From a virus: a stretch of DNA of 62,855 nt. The stretch covers positions 1-62,855 of IMG/VR virus record IMGVR_UViG_3300009537_000008; one strand, 5' to 3'. Made by a program: the position numbers and the translations under genes. Each line of letters opens with the position of its first letter. Position 1 is the stretch's first letter. This document shows, piece after piece, positions 26,001 through 34,779 of the stretch. The notes beneath the pieces were generated by a model. The model saw only the letters and a list, made by a program, of their open reading frames with translations, was not told the DNA's origin and did not search any database.

Positions 26001-26750
26001 ACAACTATAGAATTTATCTACATCATTTCTTTCATTCCACCATTTACAGTTGCTGGGAAAGTCTTTCATTAATGGTTTCCAATAGTATTCAAAATTTTCA
26101 GCTTGGTTTCCTAAAAAATGAAATTGTATTTTTTCGGCTTTTAATCTTTTAGCATATTCAATTACCTCCGCTTGGTTTTTTCTGGGAGTAAATAATCCTA
26201 CATTTAATACATGTTTATATGTAGGGTCTAACCCCAATTCTAATAAAGTAGCATCCCTATCTAACCTGGGAATGTAATCTATTGGATATTCAACTAATTT
26301 ACAAGGTACACCTAAATCTTTAAAATGATTTATTTGATATTGACTAACTAATAAAAATCCATCTGGTAAAGTTACTTTATTTTTAATATCATAACTGGAG
26401 TCGTGGCTGGTTTCAAATATTTTATATTTCCTATCTGGAGTATAGATTTGTTCACATATCTCTACTGGAATAAAGAATTCAGGTATTTCTTCAAAGTGAA
26501 TAACATCAGGCTGAATGGTTTTTATTAGTTTAACTAATTCAAATTTATTTTCTCCTAATGTAATAAATTTATCCTTATCAATTAAAGATACAATTCTATT
26601 GCGCTGTATAACAAGAATACCCCCAGTAATGTTTGAATATTCTATTACATATATTATATAATCATTTTTTAATAATTCTATTTTTTTTACTAAGTATTGC
26701 GGTAAACCTCCCGTGGATAAGTGTGGAGTAACAAATAATAATATCTTCAT
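23040..26750 (-). CDS. multidomain glycosyltransferase with two FkbM methyltransferase domains
   Basis: 1,236 residues. Residues 1-320 are a GT4-like glycosyltransferase (VTPHLSTGGLPQYLVKKIELL; LNVGLFTPRKNQAEVIEYA; PLVIREAISHQIPSLIYN). Residues about 335-600 resemble a GT-A/GT2-type domain (IDAYLTDDTKAILLKDCINSI; YFTEFDHNYSKDDI), then a beta-sandwich linker (600-790). Two FkbM-family methyltransferase domains follow: DVGANIGLWTKF near 805 with LKLDIEGAEFDIL, and DAGANIGIFTNYA near 1062 with LKIDTEGSEYNIL. It would build and O-methylate a glycan. The first gene of the glycosylation operon, it has its own promoter at 26775-26806. Duplicated FkbM domains in one chain are unusual. Confidence 0.8.
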   Translation of the reverse strand: MKILLFVTPHLSTGGLPQYLVKKIELLKNDYIIYVIEYSNITGGILVIQRNRIVSLIDKDKFITLGENKFELVKLIKTIQPDVIHFEEIPEFFIPVEICEQIYTPDRKYKIFETSHDSSYDIKNKVTLPDGFLLVSQYQINHFKDLGVPCKLVEYPIDYIPRLDRDATLLELGLDPTYKHVLNVGLFTPRKNQAEVIEYAKRLKAEKIQFHFLGNQAENFEYYWKPLMKDFPSNCKWWNERNDVDKFYSCMDLFIFTSKGTSHDKETNPLVIREAISHQIPSLIYNLPVYLGMYDKYEAINYLENDINVNTNLILDKLELSVKEPNRKKVTIIDAYLTDDTKAILLKDCINSIKALETDIILVSHCPIPPDILKLVDYHLFDKDNTFNINNVYGFRKDNGVEVRSFVHSSHEYPIIRNMRLAFNTAKQLGYDYFYFTEFDHNYSKDDINKIKLLDKQLIKENKDLIFFHPGEAVYGDIPDKYYESCFFAGKLESFLNVFNNMFPDTIEEYNNSFALRFPNCLEHFFYEAFAPLIDKIVLVEGYVKHYFNNSIINVSSYRDITAKIYQGNNGFEYLYVCNENHTPYTFEVFFNNEFIETFTINCGFQFSNFKYIKLTESSDIKINIFDKDVLIDTKYLNYNMGNKSIYKGDGVILFDNIEIPEPVPNEVTQPFNISFTGDSNQLNFECLETFNSLLISIKDIDSKACIYSYTTGQLFPGSSFWCVPLPKHVCDFANDINFGGFLIEMYDKNNCVYKYEIRIKSIPFYKPVMDLTNSEPIFNNYTEFFVDKIYEDLDIDGRSIVVDVGANIGLWTKFILSKNAKKVYCFEPNNKAVEQLKINLKEHNNVVMYSNALYKENTNLTLYTDPKDNSLISSIYTVTEQSEEVDAITLDYFMEIENIERIDLLKLDIEGAEFDILENLTEVALSKIDSILIETHCGNVENGEDRLIAIKNNLIANGFKIYECPFATYIFANRRKKSYYVNNAMSPKYLATKLHPGQIFIEKANLDPDNKEFDWAMFNDGKCLTYQMMYSEMYYDFAYDAPGCSYERYGCRIKDGDIVVDAGANIGIFTNYANERGAAKIYSFEPTDTAYQLLLKNKPTNCTAFKMALGNDNSLLELKTPDFGDTGGASIFNKPTYNNSDFVFSTTIDNLFEQKLFDKIDFLKIDTEGSEYNILKGISDENLAKINNIAMEFHLNQLSEEISDEMWNRLTNAGFKGFKLFLGNGELRIYNFWRE

Positions 26751-26774
26751 TTAGTATATAAGTATAACTGGTAT

Positions 26775-26806
26775 TAAAGGTAATGAAAATTTCTGAGATA
26801 AACAAA
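26775..26806 (-). promoter_or_regulatory. TTTG-N20-TACCTTTA promoter of the glycosyltransferase operon
   Basis: Minus-strand TTTG (26806-26803) and TACCTTTA (26782-26775) have the exact 20-nt spacing. The spacer shares CTCAGAAATTTTCAT with the copies at 67-98 and 39304-39335, though the segment after TTTG differs. It lies 25 nt before the ATG at 26750. Confidence 0.65.
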
Positions 26807-26814
26807 TTTTTATG

Positions 26815-27387
26815 CTAAAAAGATGAATTATTTTTTTTAATTGGGCCTGAGTAATCTATTGTAATATCTAACCATAATTGGCTGATATAATAATCGTTAT
26901 TATTTGATTGAGTTTCATATCCAAATCCAGCGCCAGTGGTTGTATTAAAAATATCTACTGGTAATGCTAAGGAAGAAAATGATATATTATGCTCTTGCCA
27001 TACATTGGCATTATTATTACTAATAGTCTGAGTTAGAACTGCGCTAACATCATCTATTATAAATAAATCTAAATCTATATTTTTTCTATTTGTCATTAAT
27101 CTTATATGATAATCGATATTCGTTATTTGAAACGTTTGTATAAGCCCAGGATTTTCTAAAGCAAAATGTGCTAATGGTAATGGAGAAAAGAAAAATAAAT
27201 CAATGTCACCTGATGCATTGTTTATAGATTCATTATACGTATCATCATCAGTAACTGCTTCATTAATAGTAGTGGCGTTATTTAACACCGGTAGCACTGT
27301 GTTTATGTCAACAGGAGTAAACATCGTGGATTGAATATACCCAGTAGATGGTCTGATTCTATAAATCCTAGTAAAACTTCCCGCCAT
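26815..27387 (-). CDS. fibre-module structural protein, unknown fold
   Basis: 190 residues from the ATG at 27387; the frame extends to a TTG at 27411, which is less likely. It begins MAGSFTRIYRIRPSTGYIQS. The sequence is Asn/Thr-rich with predicted beta strands (IDYHIRLMTNRKNIDLDLFIIDD; YYISQLWLDITIDYSG) and no recognised motif. It follows the giant repeat fibre gene by 4 nt, so it may be a fibre tip or chaperone-like subunit. Confidence 0.55.
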   Translation of the reverse strand: MAGSFTRIYRIRPSTGYIQSTMFTPVDINTVLPVLNNATTINEAVTDDDTYNESINNASGDIDLFFFSPLPLAHFALENPGLIQTFQITNIDYHIRLMTNRKNIDLDLFIIDDVSAVLTQTISNNNANVWQEHNISFSSLALPVDIFNTTTGAGFGYETQSNNNDYYISQLWLDITIDYSGPIKKNNSSF

Positions 27388-27391
27388 GTTA

Positions 27392-30300
27392 TTATGGTCT
27401 TTTAACAACAATTGTTACTGATAAACCTAATGGCCCATTTCCTGCGGTAGGCATTCCTGTTGCGGCAGTGTCTAATATTACTGCTACTCTCGTCCCCTCT
27501 AAAATTGTTGGATTAGTTATTGATATACCAGAAAGTACTGCGGATGTATAGTATACTGCCGCAGTCCCCATTGCTAAATCAGATGCTAGTACATATACAC
27601 CATTACCGGTACCACCTTGTCCGTTATATAATACAACATTTACATATATATCACTATTACCTTGTGCGTCTACCGAGGCTATCACATCAATAATTTCATA
27701 ATTATTCAGTTCTGTTGGAATAACAATATATGATCCATCAGTTTCCGGAGTTTGTGCTGCTAATGGTAATGTATCATTTATTTCTTCAAACATTAAATAC
27801 GGATTTAATGAAATATATCTTTCATCAGCCACTTTTGATAGTGTGGCTACCACAACAGTCCCACCCGCACTTAAGTTTGTAAACTCAATATCTGTTAGAA
27901 CTATTGTATATACAGGATTTATATATGAAATGGAATTAATCCTTCCTAAATAAAAATTAGCTGATGCGTATTCATCGAATAATCTAATTCGATCCCCTCT
28001 ATTCATTGAATCGAACCATGTATTAATACCTAATGATTGTATAGAATCCTCATTGAATTCTATAGTAGATATTCCTGCACCAGGAGTATGTGGATCGAAA
28101 AATAATTCTGGAGAGCTCGGGGACACCCCAACGGAATAAAAGGAAAATGAATCACCTCCAAATATTCCATTAGCACCAGTAGCACCAGTAGCACCAGTAG
28201 CACCAGTAGCACCATTATTACCATATCTTGTAAAAGATATTATAATGTTTTCATTATTAGTAAGAGTACCATTGCTACTAATAAATGTAACAGGAATTCT
28301 AGTATATCCTGATGGTAAACTTGATCCACTAGTAATATGATACACAACAAAAATTGTAGGATTATTTTTTGACCATATTGTTAATGCTCCTCTAGGATTA
28401 GTACTGGCTCCAGTTAATGCAGCTATCCAATTAGTTCTTAAATTTACTCCATTAAAATTTAAATCATCGATAAATAATTGGGTGACACTACCTAACGTGG
28501 CATTATTAAATCTTATAAACCCATTTCCAGGATCAGCATCTGTTGTGGTGGTACTAAATTGAAATTCCATAGAATTTCCACCAAAATGCCCAGTAGTTCC
28601 CGATGTTCCACTAGTCCCAGCAGTACCTCCACCTCCTGTTGAACTAGTACCTGATGTTCCGGCCGAACCACTGCTACCAGTACTTCCTGAACTACCACTA
28701 GTACCAGAAGTTCCACTTGTCCCGGATGTTCCAGAAGTACCTGTGCTTCCTGATGAACCAGTAGAACCACTCGACCCAGTTGAGCCACTACTACCTGACG
28801 TTCCACTTGTGCCCGAAGTTCCGCTAGTACCTGTTGACCCACTACTACCAGTACTCCCCGAAGAACCAGTAGATCCCGAGCTACCGCTAGTTCCTGATGT
28901 TCCAGAAGTTCCACTTGTCCCTGATGTGCCAGTACTACCACTTGAGCCAGTGCTGCCGGAACTTCCTGTTGAACCACTACTACCAGTGCTACCGGAACTA
29001 CCACTAGTCCCTGATGTACCTGTACTACCGCTACTTCCCGAAGTTCCACTAGTACCTGAGGTTCCACTGGTTCCAGTACTACCAGAACTACCACGTGTAC
29101 CAGAAGTCCCACTTGATCCTGAAGTCCCACTAGTTCCTGTGGAACCACTTGAACCAGTACTACCAGATGAACCAGAACTACCACTTGTACCTGAAGTCCC
29201 ACTAGTCCCTGAGCTACCACTCGTACCAGATGTTCCAGTACTACCACTAGATCCTGTTGACCCTGAGCTTCCAGTAGAGCCCGAACTTCCTGATGTTCCA
29301 CTAGTACCTGATGTTCCACTAGTTCCAGTACTACCTGATGACCCAGTAGAACCGCTTGAACCAGAACTTCCTGATGTTCCACTAGTACCTGATGTTCCAC
29401 TAGTTCCAGTACTACCTGAGCTTCCTGTACTACCAGATGACCCAGTAGATCCCGAACTTCCACCAGTACCTGACGTTCCAGATGTACCGCTGGTACCAGT
29501 ACTACCACTAGAACCCGTGCTGCCGCTCGAACCAGTACTACCTGAGCTTCCACTAGTACCTGATGTTCCACTTGTACCAGATGTTCCTGTAGATCCAGAA
29601 CTACCTGTTGATCCTGAAGACCCGGTACTACCACTACTTCCACTAGTACCAGATGTGCCAGAGGTTCCTGATGATCCACTTGTTCCAGTACTACCCGAAC
29701 TTCCCGTAGACCCTGAGCTACCACTAGTACCTGATGTTCCTGTACTACCCGAACTTCCCGTAGACCCTGAAGTGCCACTGGTTCCAGATGTTCCACTGGT
29801 ACCGGTTGACCCACTACTACCCGTACTACCAGATGACCCCGTAGATCCGGAACTACCACTACTACCTGTTGTTCCAGAAGTACCTGAACTACCAGCTGTA
29901 CCACTAGTACCTGTGGAACCACTTGAGCCAGAAGTCCCCGAAGTTCCACTAGTACCTGATGTACCTGAACTACCTGAGGTACCACTTGAACCAGTACTAC
30001 CACTACTACCTGACGTCCCAGTGCTCCCACTCGATCCAGTTGAACCTGAACTTCCTGACGTTCCACTACTTCCCGATGTTCCGTTCTGGCCTGATGTACC
30101 ACTTGAACCTGAAGTGCCACTGCTGCCACTGGTACCAGAAGATCCAGATGTACCATTTATTCCACTGGTGCCTGATGTACCTGAACTACCTGAAGTGCCG
30201 CTGGTTCCGGAACTTCCAGCTGATCCGCTGGTACCGGTCGAGCCTGAACTACCACTGGTTCCTGAACTTCCAGATGTTCCACTGGATCCAGTACTACCCG

Positions 30301-32638
30301 AAGAACCAGTACTTCCACTACTTCCTGACGTTCCACTCGTTCCAGCTGTTCCACTTGAACCAGTACTACCAGATGAACCAGAAGTTCCACTAGTACCTGA
30401 TGTGCCGCTGGTTCCAGAAGTCCCTGTACTACCTGATGAGCCAGTGCTTCCACTGCTACCGGTAGAGCCTGAACTACCACTGGTTCCGGAAGTCCCACTC
30501 GTTCCTGACGTACCACTTGTCCCAGTACTTCCAGAACTTCCTGTAGAACCACTACTTCCGCTTGTTCCAGATGTTCCTGTAGAGCCACTAGACCCAGTTG
30601 AACCACTGCTACCACTAGTACCTGATGTTCCAGAAGTTCCTGTGCTACCCGATGATCCAGAACTACCACTAGTTCCAGAAGTTCCTGAAGTGCCACTGGT
30701 TCCAGATGTTCCTGTGCTACCCGATGATCCAGTAGTTCCACTTGTGCCTGATGTACCCGAAGTACCACTAGTACCCGTACTACCTGATGAACCAGTAGAC
30801 CCACTACTACCAGTACTTCCTGAGCTACCACTAGTGCCAGTACTACCACTTGTACCACTAGTTCCTGATGTCCCACTAGTACCAGTACTACCACTTGAAC
30901 CAGTACTACCCGAGCTACCTGTTGAACCACTACTTCCGCTTGTTCCAGAAGTACCACTTGTTCCAGATGTTCCTGTACTACCACTCGATCCTGTGGAGCC
31001 ACTGCTTCCTGTAGACCCCGAGCTTCCCGATGTTCCACTAGTACCTGACGTCCCAGAAGTACCTGTACTACCTGATGAGCCAGTTGATCCACTACTTCCA
31101 CTTGAGCCAGCACTTCCTGAAGTGCCTGAGGTTCCACTTGTGCCACTAGTACCTGACGTCCCAGAAGTACCTGTACTACCACTACTTCCTGAAGTGCCTG
31201 AGGTTCCGCTTGTTCCAGAAGTCCCTGTACTACCACTTGAACCCGAACTACCACTAGTACCAGAAGTCCCGCTGGTTCCTGTAGACCCGGAACTACCGCT
31301 AGTCCCGGATGTACCACTGCTACCAGATGTTCCAGTACTACCACTACTACCTGAAGTGCCACTGGTACCAGATGATCCTGAAGAACCGGATGTTCCACTT
31401 GAACCTGATGTTCCAGACGACCCAGTTGATCCACTACTACCCGAGGTTCCGGTACTACCACTTGTTCCACTTGAACCTGAAGTTCCCGAAGTTCCACTAG
31501 TACCTGATGTGCCGCTGGTTCCAGTACTACCTGAACTTCCACTCGTACCCGATATACCACTTGTACCTGATGTTCCGCTACTTCCTGATGTACCGCTAGA
31601 ACCAGAAGTACCTGTACTACCTGATGAGCCAGTGCTACCACTTGATCCTGTAGATCCACTACTACCTGTTGACCCACTACTACCAGTACTGCCTGATGAA
31701 CCGGTCGTACCACTAGTTCCAGTACTACCGCTTGTTCCAGAAGTGCCTGAAGTCCCTGTACTACCTGATGAACCAGTTGAACCACTGCTACCACTTGTAC
31801 CAGAAGTTCCTGAAGTTCCGCTTGTTCCTGCGGTTCCTGTAGACCCGGAACTACCTGATGAACCTGATGAACCTGTACTACCAGAACTACCACTAGTACC
31901 TGTACTACCACTTGAGCCAGTACTTCCTGACGAGCCTGATGTTCCGCTTGTACCAGAACTACCTGATGTACCGCTAGTAGACACCTGGCCTCCTATAGGG
32001 GTGTGTACATGGGAAGGCCTAAGTGCTCCCTCTACATATGTCCAAATAGTAACCCCCGCACCATGCTCAGTCCAAGCCTTTAACACTACTTTTATTCTAT
32101 CAGTTGTATTTAATAATGTTGTTGTGGGGACTGTAGTTATCCAATCATATGTTTTAATAGTTGTATCAGTTAATAATGGACTCTGTGTATCAAAAATATG
32201 AACTGGATTATTTCCTGCATTATCTGTTACATAAAACGATGCAGAATAAAAAGTATTATTAGGATTATTTGTAGATAATTTAGTAAACGTTCTAAACCTC
32301 CATTCACCACCCGGAATAATCATTACATTTGGCTCTCCAATTGGAGTATAAAAAGTTGCAATGTCCGTTAATACTGAATTAGGTATCGAACCAGTTACTA
32401 CCTGTTCTAAATTTGGTGGGAATAAAGTAGAAGTAAAATCTAATGAATTAGCAATATCACTACTTCCTGAAGTGAAATAGAATACTGTTCCTATTGCTAT
32501 TCCATCCCTACCTGATGTTCCACTAGTTCCTGAACTACCTGATGTTCCAGAAGTTCCCGCAGATCCACTCCCACCAGTAGAACTAGTACCTGAAGTTCCA
32601 CTAGTAGAAAATTGTGCTGTTAAAAATCCCTGACTCAT
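27392..32638 (-). CDS. giant collagen-like Gly-Ser/Thr repeat fibre protein
   Basis: 1,748 residues. Short GTS repeats (about 10-42), then a globular domain (about 45-215, with YVTDNAGNNPVHIFDTQ and TDRIKVVLKAWTEHGAG). Residues about 221-1345 are almost pure G-[ST]-[ST] triplets with a higher-order pattern such as SSGSTGSSGSTGTSGTSGTSGT. A C-terminal region of about 400 residues has a second short collagen-like stretch (GATGATGATGANG). Gly every third residue implies a collagen-like or polyGly-helix fibre, but Pro is virtually absent from the long tract. Head, shaft and tip layout suits a host-binding fibre or decoration. The dense Ser/Thr and the neighbouring glycosyltransferases suggest a glycosylated shaft; this is inference. 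Confidence 0.82.
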   Translation of the reverse strand: MSQGFLTAQFSTSGTSGTSSTGGSGSAGTSGTSGSSGTSGTSGRDGIAIGTVFYFTSGSSDIANSLDFTSTLFPPNLEQVVTGSIPNSVLTDIATFYTPIGEPNVMIIPGGEWRFRTFTKLSTNNPNNTFYSASFYVTDNAGNNPVHIFDTQSPLLTDTTIKTYDWITTVPTTTLLNTTDRIKVVLKAWTEHGAGVTIWTYVEGALRPSHVHTPIGGQVSTSGTSGSSGTSGTSGSSGSTGSSGSTGTSGSSGSTGSSGSSGSSGSTGTAGTSGTSGTSGTSGSSGSTGSSGSTGTSGTSGTSGSTGTSGTTGSSGSTGSSGSTGSSGSTGSSGSTGSSGSTGTSGSSGTSGSSGTSGTSGISGTSGSSGSTGTSGTSGTSGTSGTSGSSGTSGSTGTSGSSGSTGSSGTSGSSGTSGSSGSSGTSGTSGSSGSTGTSGSSGTSGTSGSSGSTGTSGTSGTSGSSGSSGSTGTSGTSGTSGTSGSSGSTGTSGTSGTSGTSGTSGTSGSAGSSGSSGSTGSSGSTGTSGTSGTSGTSGSSGSTGSSGSTGSSGSTGTSGTSGTSGTSGSSGSTGSSGSTGSSGSTGTSGTSGTSGTSGSTGTSGSSGSTGSSGSTGSSGSTGTSGTSGTSGTSGTTGSSGSTGTSGTSGTSGTSGTSGSSGSSGSTGTSGTSGTSGSSGSTGSSGSTGTSGTSGSSGSTGSSGSTGTSGTSGTSGTSGTSGSSGSTGSSGSTGSSGSTGTSGTSGTSGTSGTSGSSGSTGSSGTAGTSGTSGSSGSTGSSGSTGSSGTSGSSGTSGSSGSTGTSGSAGSSGTSGTSGSSGTSGTSGINGTSGSSGTSGSSGTSGSSGTSGQNGTSGSSGTSGSSGSTGSSGSTGTSGSSGSTGSSGTSGSSGTSGTSGTSGTSGSSGSTGTSGTAGSSGTSGTTGSSGSSGSTGSSGSTGSSGSTGTSGTSGTSGTSGSTGSSGSTGTSGTSGSSGSTGSSGSTGTSGSSGTSGTSGTSGSSGSTGSSGSTGSSGSTGTSGTSGTSGTSGSSGSTGSSGSTGSSGSTGTSGTSGTSGTGGSSGSTGSSGSTGSSGSTGTSGTSGTSGTSGSSGSSGSTGSSGSTGTSGTSGTSGTSGSSGSTGSSGSTGSSGSTGTSGTSGSSGTSGTSGTSGSSGSSGSTGSSGSTGTSGTSGSSGTSGTRGSSGSTGTSGTSGTSGTSGSSGSTGTSGTSGSSGSTGSSGSTGSSGSTGSSGSTGTSGTSGTSGTSGTSGSSGSTGSSGSTGSSGSTGTSGTSGTSGTSGSSGSTGSSGSTGSSGSTGTSGTSGTSGTSGTSGSSGSTGSSGSAGTSGTSSTGGGGTAGTSGTSGTTGHFGGNSMEFQFSTTTTDADPGNGFIRFNNATLGSVTQLFIDDLNFNGVNLRTNWIAALTGASTNPRGALTIWSKNNPTIFVVYHITSGSSLPSGYTRIPVTFISSNGTLTNNENIIISFTRYGNNGATGATGATGATGANGIFGGDSFSFYSVGVSPSSPELFFDPHTPGAGISTIEFNEDSIQSLGINTWFDSMNRGDRIRLFDEYASANFYLGRINSISYINPVYTIVLTDIEFTNLSAGGTVVVATLSKVADERYISLNPYLMFEEINDTLPLAAQTPETDGSYIVIPTELNNYEIIDVIASVDAQGNSDIYVNVVLYNGQGGTGNGVYVLASDLAMGTAAVYYTSAVLSGISITNPTILEGTRVAVILDTAATGMPTAGNGPLGLSVTIVVKRP
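28595..31980 (-). repeat. about 3.4 kb of degenerate 9-nt repeats encoding G-[ST]-[ST]
   Basis: The tract consists of triplet codons for Gly, Ser and Thr only, with rare exceptions (Ala, Ile, Asn, Gln, Arg). Codon choice varies freely between units although the peptide pattern is kept, which indicates selection on the protein. Because of this composition the opposite strand and other frames stay open for more than 1,000 codons; those are artefacts. Confidence 0.9.
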
Positions 32639-33057
32639 AATGTTTCAGATAAAAGTAAGGATATAGATGGTATAACTATAGTTCCAGAAGAACCTGATGT
32701 GGTAACAACAAATTGTAGTATGTCCCCAGCATTCACCGGCACTGCAGTTACTAATTCTGAGAATGGCCCTGTGGAATTTTGGCCTATTGGTACTGTGATA
32801 CTTGAACTGGCAGTATTAATATAAATAGTTAAATTATGGCCGCCAGCATTGATAGAATTTGTTAAAATTTCAAACCGCAAATCTTTAATAATACCTTTAA
32901 CGGGGAGTATAAATACACTCTCTACAGGAGCTGCTACCCAATTTGGCACTGGCCCTAAATACAATGTAGTGCTAAATGGCACAACATCATATGACCCAGC
33001 AAATATGGCGTGTTTGCTCAATGTTACAAATCTTTTAACTGTAAATCCTTGTGCCAT
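32635..33057 (-). CDS. fibre-module structural protein (small beta protein)
   Basis: 140 residues, beginning MAQGFTVKRFVTLSKHAIFAGSYDVVPF. It is Val/Thr/Ser-rich with alternating hydrophobic strands (SVFILPVKGIIKDLRFEILTNSI; HNLTIYINTASSSITVPIG), suggesting a beta-sandwich fibre or head-decoration domain. It overlaps the giant fibre gene by 4 nt. Its start (MAQGF) resembles that of the giant fibre (MSQGF), perhaps a shared docking peptide. Confidence 0.55.
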   Translation of the reverse strand: MAQGFTVKRFVTLSKHAIFAGSYDVVPFSTTLYLGPVPNWVAAPVESVFILPVKGIIKDLRFEILTNSINAGGHNLTIYINTASSSITVPIGQNSTGPFSELVTAVPVNAGDILQFVVTTSGSSGTIVIPSISLLLSETL

Positions 33058-33386
33058 TATGTTACCTCTAACCCAAATAAATTAAATGATAATGAGCCGT
33101 CTCTTGAATAAACCCTAACTACATCTGTAGCTTGCAATGTAATTCCTATAGTTGCAACAAATGTATCATTACCAGGAATAATTATATCGTAATAAATATA
33201 TTGTTCATTTGTATCTGCCGCCCCGCCAGGTGCTATAGAAATCCTAAATTTATCTGCGACAGCTGTTCTATTAGCAACTACTATGGAACTGACAGTAGCG
33301 TTTGTGCTAGTAGGTACTGTATACATATCAGTCAAAACTAATAAAGTAGGATTCGACTGCCCCAATACTTTTAAAATTTCTGCCAT
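33057..33386 (-). CDS. fibre-module structural protein (small beta protein)
   Basis: 109 residues, beginning MAEILKVLGQSNPTLLVLTDMYTVPTSTNATVSSIVVANRTA. The pattern (strands, then DKFRISIAPGGAADTNEQYIYYDIIIPGNDTF) is like small phage head/tail decoration domains. It shares a base with the gene at 32635-33057. Function unknown. Confidence 0.55.
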   Translation of the reverse strand: MAEILKVLGQSNPTLLVLTDMYTVPTSTNATVSSIVVANRTAVADKFRISIAPGGAADTNEQYIYYDIIIPGNDTFVATIGITLQATDVVRVYSRDGSLSFNLFGLEVT

Positions 33387-33389
33387 AGT

Positions 33390-34754
33390 TTATGCTCCCA
33401 TAAAGGTTAATGTTCTAACAAATCTCGTATCATTTAATACTTCTCTTGGCGCTCCATTAGTTGGAGTATACCAAACATTTTTACCATCATTTTCAATAGC
33501 CCCCGATAAACTAGTAGTTGTGAGTACCCCTGGTTCTAATCTTATCTGAGGTATTGATGTAGTACCAGCTCTAATATGAACGTAGGCTGTAGGATCAGTC
33601 TTCCCAAATCCAACGGGAGCACCACCAAATTGAGAATTAATTACAAATTTTGTATTTGCTCCCCCACTGTTAAGAGCATCAAATCTTACATTTCCACCCT
33701 GCGCTGCAGTTCTACCAAATGTAAACCATGTATTGTTTCCTGAATTTGGATCATCTGATCCCACCGCAAACGTGTCAAGCAATCTATTTCCTACATCTAC
33801 AAAAAAGGATGAGCTGGGGGTTTTTATTATTAATCCTATAGCAGTATTATCTCGATGCCCAAATATACTGTATGTAAATCCACCATTTGCTTGCAAATTA
33901 ACTAATCTATGAGCCGATTCTAAACCACCTAATATTGATTCGAGATGATTTGCATTTACATTTAATCTGGCAGAATTAATACCATTGCCTAAATTTAAAG
34001 ATCCAGTTGAATCTATAAAAGACATTGTTGCTCCACTACTTGAAATCCACTGAGTTAATTGGTTGACTTGCCCAGTAAGGGCTGTGATTTTTAAAGTTTT
34101 ATTTACTTTATCCCAAAATAAATTTGGATTAGCACCGAATGCTCCTGCATCATTATATTGAATTTCTCCATCATTACCAGCTGGATTACCTGCTCCACCT
34201 CCTGACGTACCTGATGACCCCGAAGACCCTGCCACACCAGCACTACCTGCCGCACCAGCACTACCTGCCTGACCAATAGTCCCTGTTGATATTGTTGATG
34301 TTACTGTAGGGTCTGCAGTTGTAGGAGGTTTTACTTTTCCAGTTGGATCGGTAATTGGATTGACAAATATTGTTTTTTGCCATTTAACTGTTCTACCTCT
34401 GGGAAATTTAGCAGATGATTTTATATTCCCTACAAAAGTTAAAATACCAACTCCTACCGGGGATTCATCACTTATCTCAATATTTAAAGTAGTTCTACCA
34501 CCATTATCAGTAAATGGTTCTATGCTTGTATTTAATACTTGTAAAGCAACGTCTTCAGCCTCAACCTGGATTTCTGATAAATCCTGCAAGGCGAATTTAT
34601 TGGGAATAAATTTAATTGTATTAACACCTAACCAAAGCGTCTCTGGAAATTCTGTTACATAAAAATACTCTGGGGATGCTGTCGAATTATCTACAACATC
34701 CGCTCTAAAAGATTTTAAATGTCTGGGAAGTCTTTTATTCGTTGATCTGGCCAT
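33390..34754 (-). CDS. tail fibre/adhesin-like protein with short collagen-like segment
   Basis: 454 residues. Residues 1-140 are a beta domain (YVTEFPETLWLGVNTIKFIPN...). A short GxY segment follows (GQAGSAGAAGSAGVAGSSGSSG, about 162-184), then GEIQYNDAGAFGANPNLFWDKVNKTLKI, a motif typical of phage fibre and neck-appendage proteins before a C-terminal knob. The last part ends with GAIENDGKNVWYTPTNGAPREVLND. It is the first gene of the fibre block as transcribed. Confidence 0.65.
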   Translation of the reverse strand: MARSTNKRLPRHLKSFRADVVDNSTASPEYFYVTEFPETLWLGVNTIKFIPNKFALQDLSEIQVEAEDVALQVLNTSIEPFTDNGGRTTLNIEISDESPVGVGILTFVGNIKSSAKFPRGRTVKWQKTIFVNPITDPTGKVKPPTTADPTVTSTISTGTIGQAGSAGAAGSAGVAGSSGSSGTSGGGAGNPAGNDGEIQYNDAGAFGANPNLFWDKVNKTLKITALTGQVNQLTQWISSSGATMSFIDSTGSLNLGNGINSARLNVNANHLESILGGLESAHRLVNLQANGGFTYSIFGHRDNTAIGLIIKTPSSSFFVDVGNRLLDTFAVGSDDPNSGNNTWFTFGRTAAQGGNVRFDALNSGGANTKFVINSQFGGAPVGFGKTDPTAYVHIRAGTTSIPQIRLEPGVLTTTSLSGAIENDGKNVWYTPTNGAPREVLNDTRFVRTLTFMGA

Positions 34755-34779
34755 ATAGTATAATTATATGGTCACTAAA

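Noticed and set aside
28743-32201. Very long open frame on the plus strand (over 1,100 codons of Pro/Val/Leu/Asp/Glu) and other long frames in the repeat region
   Set aside because: They are the antisense and shifted readings of the Gly-Ser/Thr repeat. The limited codon set simply avoids stop codons. They lack globular ends, ribosome-binding sites and promoters.
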